A DNA stretch of 64,000 bases, taken from the NCBI GenBank assembly GCA_033977485.1, contig CM066997.1, positions 79,888,634-79,952,633 of the forward strand, written 5' to 3'. The notes beneath the pieces were generated by a model. The model ran no database searches. It was not told the DNA's origin and worked only from the letters and a program-made list of their open reading frames with translations. The stretch comes from Hydrangea macrophylla. Lineage: Eukaryota; Streptophyta; Magnoliopsida; Cornales; Hydrangeaceae. This document shows, piece by piece, positions 58,196 to 64,000 of the stretch. The translations under genes were made by a program, and so were the position numbers. Position 1 is the stretch's first letter. Each line of letters opens with the position of its first letter.

Positions 58196-58577
58196 TTATA
58201 TAAGGAAGGGTTCCTTGCGCGAGCGGACCGCGGGCGCGAGCCTCACGCGCGCGGATCCCTCCACGAGGAGAAGCTGAGGCTTTGCTTTTGGGTTCAAAAA
58301 TTTTCACTAAGTCACAATCTCGCTCGAGCAGACCGCTCTAGCGAGGACCTCGCTCGAGCGATCGTACCCGCGAGAAGAAGCAGAACCTTCCTATAAAAGA
58401 AATCTCAAAAAATATTCTAAGGCTAAACATCGCGCGAGCTGTCTGCTCCAGTGACCTGATCGTGCGCGCTATCCTAGGTACGAGTTTGGGCAGAGAGTTG
58501 GTGAAAGTTTTGTCCAAAAAATTTGTCTAAGGGGAATTCTCGCGCGAGCGGGCCGCGCGAGAGGCCCACGCGCACGA
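58196..58577 (-). promoter_or_regulatory. Internal promoter candidate for the T32-like gene in element D
   Basis: Four stem-loop-like CG palindromes lie at about 58216-58241, 58319-58345, 58431-58470 and 58539-58562 (for example CTCGCTCGAGC AGACC GCTCTAGCGAG). They are followed in element sense, after about 13 bp, by TTATATAA (58196-58203) and a CT-rich leader. Same plan as A and B but with a different palindrome, matching the one in D's own LTR (loop GGACY). Confidence 0.6.
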
Positions 58578-59960
58578 GAGTCTGTTTTCTCATTTTTTTT
58601 CTTCTGTTATCTTGTATAAGTGTTTTCATGTTCAATTTTTCTCTGTTTGGGTAATTAAATCTCAGACATTGGCAGACAAAACTCCTAAAAACGAACAAAA
58701 CTGAAGAAAATTCAAATAAAAGCTTGGGTTGCCTCCCAAGAAGCGCTAAGTTTTACGTTGCCAGCTCGACCGATGCTCGTGCTCAGTCAAAATAAATCGG
58801 GTCTACCAAATCTATTGATTTTATCTCTCTTTCCTCTATTTTCATCAGATCAATACGGTTTAAGACGCTGATCGTTTACTTTAAAAGGAGTTCCACCATT
58901 GGTATCTTGGATTTCAATTGCTCCATGCGGGAATACTTGTGTTATTATAAACGGACCATCCTAACAAGAACGTAACTTACCTGGGAACAACCTTAATTTT
59001 GAATTAAACAGCCAGACACGTTGTCCGACCTCAAAATTTTTTCTTACGATCATCTTATCGTGAAATGCTTTTGCACGTTCTTTATAGATTTTCGAATTCT
59101 CATAAGCCTCTCGCCTTAGTTCCTCATTGAAGTTTCCGATGACATCCTGCCGCATTTAAATCTTGGTTAAGTGATTTTACGGCCCAGTAGGATCTATGTT
59201 CAAGTTCTACCGGTAGGTGGCATGCTTTTCCAAAGACTAGTCGGTAAGGAGACATTCTAATAGGAGTTTTATAAGCTGTCCGATACACCCAAAGCGCATC
59301 GCTCAGTCATTGTGACCAATCTTTGCGGTCTGGACGTACCATTTTTTCTAGTATACTTTTTACTTCCCTATTTGAAACTTTAACTTGGCCCTGGGTTTGC
59401 AAATGGTACATAGTTCCAACCTTATGGGTGACTGAATATTTTCGGAAGAGGGCTTCAAAGTAACAATTACATAAATGTTTTCCCCCGTCACTTATAATTG
59501 CTCGTGGAGTGCCGAAATGACAAAACATGTTATCTTTTATAAATTGAACAACAACTTTATGGTCGTTTGTTTTGGTCGCAACTGCCTCCACCCACTTAGA
59601 AACATAGTCGACCATGACTAAAATCTATTTGAACCCAAAGGACGACGGAAACGGACCCATAAAATCGATGCCCTACACATCAAATATTTTGATAATAAGG
59701 ATTGGGGTCATGGGCATCGCATCGCGATGTGACATGTTACCTGTTTGCTGGCATCGGACGCAGTTTTGACAGAATTTGTGTGTGTCTTTAAACAGTGTTG
59801 GCCAATATAACCCACTTTGCAGGACTTTAGCGGTCGTACGACGGCCTCCAAAGTGACCTCCGCATTCTGGAGAGTGACAAAAGTTTAAAATAGAATTGCA
59901 TTCACTCTCCGGAACACAACGTCATATTATTTTATCAGAGCAATGTTTAAATAACAGCGG
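58578..59960 (-). pseudogene. pol: Element D pol: integrase
   Basis: Zinc domain: PECGGHFGGRRTTAKVLQSG, LYWPTLFKD and CQNCVRC at about 59750-59880. The core (59307-59615) has VDYVSKWVEAVATKTNDHK and FGTPRAIISDGGKHLCN (Asp kept), but the usual GQAEVSNRE is GQVKVSNRE, so the catalytic Glu is Lys. The C-terminal domain (58961-59155) has [25 protein letters not shown], then a stop, then DGPFIITQVFPHGAIEI and FKVNDQRLKPY ending near 58853. Downstream lies the GCGCTTCTTGGGAGGCAACC-type segment (about 58722-58747) frequent after pol in Athila elements. Confidence 0.82.
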
Positions 59961-60130
59961 GTCGTCCTAGTAATAGTGTTTAATTTGAGAAAAGAAACGA
60001 TCTTTATCTAAATGAGATATCCCGTAGCTAAGAAATTGACAATGTCACTGAACCACGGACGATTCAGGGTAGATAAGGTGAATAGTCATTTGTCCGGAAA
60101 TGAATCCTTGAGAGGGGTAAAATCGTCGGA

Positions 60131-60540
60131 TTATACAAGAATTCGTGACATGTGGTCAGCTACAACATTTTCAGAACCCTTTTTATCACGTATTTCATAA
60201 TTAAACTCCTGAAGGAGTAAAATCCATTGGATTAATCTAGGTTTCTTTTCTTTCTTATTCAATAAATGACGTAGTATGGTATGATCTGTATACACAATAA
60301 CCTTTGACCCTAGTAAATATGAACGGAATTTGTCAAGGGCAAACACGACTGCTAACAATTCTTTCTCAGTCGTTGTGTAATTTAACTGCAAGTCATTTAG
60401 TGTTTTACTCGCATAATAGACGATGTGAGGGATTTTATTAACTTTCTGTCCCAAAACGGCTCCAATGGCATAATCAAAAGCGTCACACATTAATTCAAAC
60501 GGTAGTGACCAATCAGGTGATTGGATTACTGGAGCCATGG
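60131..60540 (-). pseudogene. pol: Element D pol: RNase H
   Basis: Open for 135 codons: [72 protein letters not shown] and [28 protein letters not shown]. The usual CDASD is CDAFD, keeping the Asp. The linker to integrase (59961-60130) has stops. Confidence 0.82.
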
Positions 60541-61610
60541 ATAATAAGGTTCACAATGTTTCGAATGCTTTTAGACATTCATTATCGAAGACAAATGGAA
60601 CATCCTTGGCCAGTAAATTGTACAAGGGTCGTGCGATTTTACTAAAGTCTTTGATAAATCATCTATAGAAGCCGACATGACCTAGGAACGAACGGATTTG
60701 ACAAATTGAAGACGGTGGTGGAAGTTTGTCTATTAATTCAATTTTGGTTTTATCTACCTCGATACCTCGCTTGGATACAACGTGACCGAAGACTATTCCC
60801 TCTTGAACCATGAAATGGCTCTTCTCCCAACTCAAAACCAAATTTGCTTCCTTGCATCGGGCGAGGACTTTTGTAAGGTTTTGAAGGCATTCATCAAATG
60901 TGGGTCCAAAAACTGAGAAATCGTCCATAAATGTCTGAGAAAATTGCCATCATACACCGTTAAAAGGTGGCCGGTGCATTACACAAGCCAAATGGCATAC
61001 GACGGTAGGCAAATGTTCCAAAGGGACATGTGAACGTCGTCTTTTCTTGGTCATCGGGATAGACGGTCACTTGGTTGTAACCCGAGTATCCGTCTAAGAA
61101 ACAATAGTAACTCTGATCGGACAGACGTTCTAGGATTTGATCAATGAATGGGAGAGGGAAATGGTCCTTACGAGTTATTGTATTGAGTTTTCTATAGTCA
61201 ATGCATACTCGCCAACCAGTGGTTTGACGGGTGGGAATAAGGACTCCTTTTTCGTTTGGTACGACCGTAATACCCGATTTCTTTGGGACAACCTGAGTGG
61301 GGCTGACCCAATTACTATCAAAGATCGGATAGATAATATCTGCGTCTAAGAGTTTTATAACTTCTTTCATCACCACCTCTTTCATGTTGGGATTAAGCTG
61401 GCGTTGCATCTCTCTAGACGGTTTAGCGTTTTCCTCTAAATTTATGCGATGCATACACACTGACAGATCAATTCCTTTTAAATCGGCAATAGTCCACCCG
61501 ATTACTTTCTTATGATTACCCAAGATCTGAATTACAGTTAAGTTTGATGCTATTATAACTGGAAGTGTTGTGTTAGGTCCGAGGAATGCATATTTCAGAG
61601 AATCCGACAA
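60541..61610 (-). pseudogene. pol: Element D pol: reverse transcriptase
   Basis: Segment 60960-61610: LKYAFLGPNTTLPVIIAS, MQRQLNPNMKEVV, WVSPTQVVPKKSG, GWRVCIDYRKLNTITRKDHFPLPFID, YCFLDGYSGYNQVTVYPDDQEKTTFTCPFGTFAYRRMPFGLCNAPATF. Directly before the active site, a deletion of about 20 bp removes the MVEQ-type residues and shifts the frame. MDDFSVFGPTFDECLQNLTKVL continues at 60659-60928. A stop follows GFYR. All main RT motifs are present. Confidence 0.87.
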
Positions 61611-61697
61611 TGGTTTAAGTTCGAGTGTCAGAGGACACTCAATGGATGGTAACGCCAGTGCATGTGCAAGAGGCGGTAAAGCCTCTATTTTAGGTGT

Positions 61698-62330
61698 CTA
61701 TGGAAGTACACTAGGTGTATGTACCGATTCTAATAAATAATTCAAATATTCAATATTAGTATCAATGTTGAAATCGTTAAAATTAAAATGAGATAGACAT
61801 GCTTCCAAAGCTTCCTTAGTCAACATAAAGGGCGTTGCCTCTTCTACTAATTCATCAATTAAGTCTATGGCATAGCAGTCTGCCTCTTCATCGTCTCTAT
61901 ATGGTTGATTGGATGCATTAAAGATGTTAAGACGCATGGTCATGTTACCAAAATTTATATCCATTACTCCCATCCTACAGTTAATGATTGAATTAGCAGC
62001 AGCTAGGAACGGACGTCCTAGGATAACTGGGACGTGTTTGCTAGCATCCAAAACTGGTTCGGTGTTGGTGTCAAGCACGATGAAATCAACCGGGTAATAG
62101 CATCTATCAACTTTGACCAACACGTCTTCTACTACCCCCGTGGAATTTTAATTGACATATCGGCTAATTGTAAGGTGGCCGCAGTCGGTTTTAGTTCTCC
62201 TAGGCCCAAATGTTCATATACCAAATAAGGTAGTAGATTCACACTCGCTCCTCAATCAAGAAGAGCCCGGTGAATGTATTTATCACTGATGTGACAAGCG
62301 ATGGTTGGAGTACCCGAGTCTTTGTATTTT
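61698..62330 (-). pseudogene. pol: Element D pol: aspartic protease and spacer
   Basis: The active site reads ALLD, stop, GASVN: a TGA replaces the Leu of DLGAS near 62255, exactly at the catalytic motif. A frameshift follows near 62130. The remainder (61698-62123) has YYPVDFIVLDTNTEPV, VPVILGRPFLAAANSIINCRMG and an acidic spacer. Confidence 0.75.
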
Positions 62331-64000
62331 AGAGTGTTGTGATTAAACACGGAGCTAACCTTTTCCGTTAAAAAGACTTTCTTAGATAAATGGTTTCTAG
62401 ATTTTCTCTTTTGGGTGCATAAGTCTTTTAAGAATTTAGCGTATGAGGTATTTGCTTAATAGCATCAAGTAATGGGATGTTAATCTTTACCTCTTTAAAT
62501 GTATCAAGAATATCTTCTGGGCGTGTTCCCTTCTTCGAGAAGTGAGATGGGACATCCTTGCTTGGATGGAACGGCATTCTCGGTACATAATTTGATGGAC
62601 TTGTTGTTTTAGACGTATTAGGTACCGAAGGAACTGAGCCCTTCGTAACTTTATCGTTATCTCCATCTAGTTCCTTACTTATTCTCTTACCCTTATCTTT
62701 TTGGAGGTTCAGGAGGAGGTATAATCTCCTCCGAACGTTCAGTCGCTCTAGTCGACACCGCATTTACTTGGTCACTCGCCAAACTTACCTCATATTGTCC
62801 TTTAGGGTTTTGGACCGGTTGACTTGGTAACTTTCCCTCATTACGATGGTTTAAGGTATTAGCAAGTTATCCCATTTAGGATTCTAATTTGGCTATCGAT
62901 TGCGTGTGAGAGTTAACAAGTTACGACTGTGGTTGTAATTAGGCCTCTAGGTTTTTTAATGACGCCAACACACTCTCCTCAAAAGTTTTATCCCTAGGAG
63001 GATTAGCACGGAAGGGAGGTTGTTGGTATTGATGTTATTAAGGCCTAGGTGCATTTGGGAAATTCGTCGTCGCTGGTTTTGAATACGGACCTTCACTATT
63101 AGATTTCCATGAAAGGTTCGGGTGAGGTCCCCATGTCGAGTCCAGTTTATAACCCGCAGGGTTATAATTAGGTCTTTGGAACTGTTGGACAACATTTATA
63201 TGTTGTTCTACAAATTCTGGAAACTGTGACGCGGACGGACATGCTAATGTCGAATGAGACGAATCCGAGCATAACTGACATGCATCTACAGGATGAGGTG
63301 GGCCTTGCATGTGGCCCATCATCATGAGTTGGTCCATTTTCCTATTTAATTCTTGAATTTCATATGAATGGTTAGACTCAACTTTAGCCTCTCTTTTTGG
63401 TTGTGATGGGAGGTGTCCCTCGGGGTGTACAGAAATAGCTTGGTGCATAAAGTTTTCGCTTAATGTTTCGAATATCTTCCAAGCTTCATCGGCACTCTTG
63501 TGGAGGAACGTCCTCGCACAAATAGCATCGACGGTGTTACGCACAGTGGGGATTAGTCCCTCGTAGAAGACTTACACAAGTTTCCATTTGGGTATCTGAT
63601 GATGAGGGCAAGAACGTAAGAGTTCTTTAAACTGTTCCCATGTATCATAAAGGGTTTCGCCATCTTGCATTGTGAAATTAGTTATAGATTTTCTAATCTG
63701 ATTTGTTTTAGTGATGGGAAAAAATTTCTGTAGGAAAGCAGTCTGCAACTCATCCCATGTTCTTATTGAATTTGGCTCCAAGGATTGGAGCCAATACTTC
63801 GCTTTGTCTTTAAGTGAAAACGGGAAAAGAAGCATTTTTAACTCATCATCTGTTAAGTTCTAAATTTTTAACATCGCATAAATACCCTGAAATTCGCCTA
63901 GATGATTATAAGGGTCTTCCTTAACACGACCGTGAAATGATGGAAGGAGTGCAATAGTCGACGATTTGATTTCAAAGTGCACTGCAGTCACTTCCGGTAA
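62331..64000 (-). pseudogene. gag: Element D gag, 5' end beyond the window
   Basis: From the right edge: IKSSTIALLPSFHGRVKEDP and YNHLGEFQGIYAML, a stop near 63861, LTDDELKMLLFPFSLKDKAKYWLQ, TWDELQTAFLQKFFP, ETLYDTWEQFKELLRSCPHH, a stop near 63570, then RNTVDAICARTFLHKSADEA. An intact CCHC knuckle CQLCSDSSHSTLAC lies at about 63250-63295. The rest is degraded, ending in a linker FKEVKINIPLLDAIKQIP like that before protease in A and B. The Retrotrans_gag region is clear; the frame has at least four breaks. Confidence 0.83.

Larger units (their letters stand above)
50745..64000 (-). mobile_element. Element D: Athila-like gypsy element, right end outside the window
   Basis: The 3' LTR is at 50745-52087. 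In element sense the visible order is gag (cut by the window end), PR, RT, RNase H, integrase, T32 promoter and leader, T32-like gene, ORFx, 3' noncoding, PPT, LTR. The 5' LTR and primer site are not in the window. It is a third family, clearly diverged from A and B in protein and LTR but with the same plan, except that the two 3' genes are in reverse order. All genes except possibly ORFx are broken. Confidence 0.88.

Noticed and set aside
57924..58307. 127-codon minus-strand frame with Ala/Thr repeats
   Set aside because: Mostly a translated GCC/ACC simple repeat and palindrome area at the D internal promoter; at most an upstream frame in a leader exon.
1..64000. Host genes, tRNA or rRNA genes
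   Set aside because: No cloverleaf-like tRNA, rRNA core sequence or non-transposon protein was recognised on either strand by reading; tRNA-like strings at 35315 and 41638 are primer sites.

Overview
This 64 kb window looks like transposon-packed intergenic DNA from a flowering plant, most likely a eudicot. It is AT-rich and holds plant-type Ty3/gypsy LTR retrotransposons of the Athila type. That assignment rests on a tRNA-Asp primer site, a DLGAS protease motif, an FMDD reverse transcriptase motif, an integrase without a chromodomain, and extra genes between pol and the 3' LTR. I found no host protein-coding gene, rRNA, tRNA or CRISPR array. Nearly everything is a retrotransposon, a piece of one, or one inserted into another. 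I cannot name the species.

Layout, left to right: 1-2720, LTR/leader fragment of a large gypsy-like element. 2721-3430, LTR-like fragment rich in CG palindromes. 3431-9836, element C (minus strand): 3' LTR broken by a solo copia-type LTR (4523-5821), 3' noncoding region, tail of a 3' gene, then gag with pol missing. 9837-12063, an isolated plus-strand LTR (E). 12064-14082, an LTR-like fragment (F) carrying a 957 bp non-autonomous hAT element (12334-13290). 14083-43248, element A (minus strand), split by complete element B (22288-37007, minus strand). 43249-44859, probable continuation of F plus unassigned DNA. 44860-44969 and 50434-50744, another LTR-like fragment (I), split by young non-autonomous element G (44970-50428). 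50745-64000, element D (minus strand), which runs off the right edge inside gag.

Elements A, B and D share one plan in their own sense: 5' LTR, tRNA-Asp primer site (seen in A and B), gag, protease, RT, RNase H, integrase, then two additional genes, a long colinear 3' noncoding region, polypurine tract and 3' LTR. One additional gene ('ORFx' here) encodes an acidic protein of unknown function. The other ('T32') encodes a protein resembling the putative plant transposon protein family (Transposase_32), with a proline/serine-rich acidic tail. In A and B, ORFx is a two-exon gene with a 124 bp intron. T32 appears to have its own promoter: a cluster of self-complementary CpG motifs, a TATA box directly downstream, a pyrimidine-rich leader and a leader intron. 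D has the same promoter plan with a different palindrome, and its two 3' genes are in the opposite order. All A, B, C and D coding regions are broken by stops, frameshifts or deletions.

The most interesting signal is regulatory. Each family carries its own amplified short self-complementary CG motif in its LTR, and A, B and D repeat it at the internal T32 promoter. PPT-like tracts also recur just downstream of each 3' gene. This would fit an element-encoded self-recognition (anti-silencing or trans-activation) circuit, but that function is inference.
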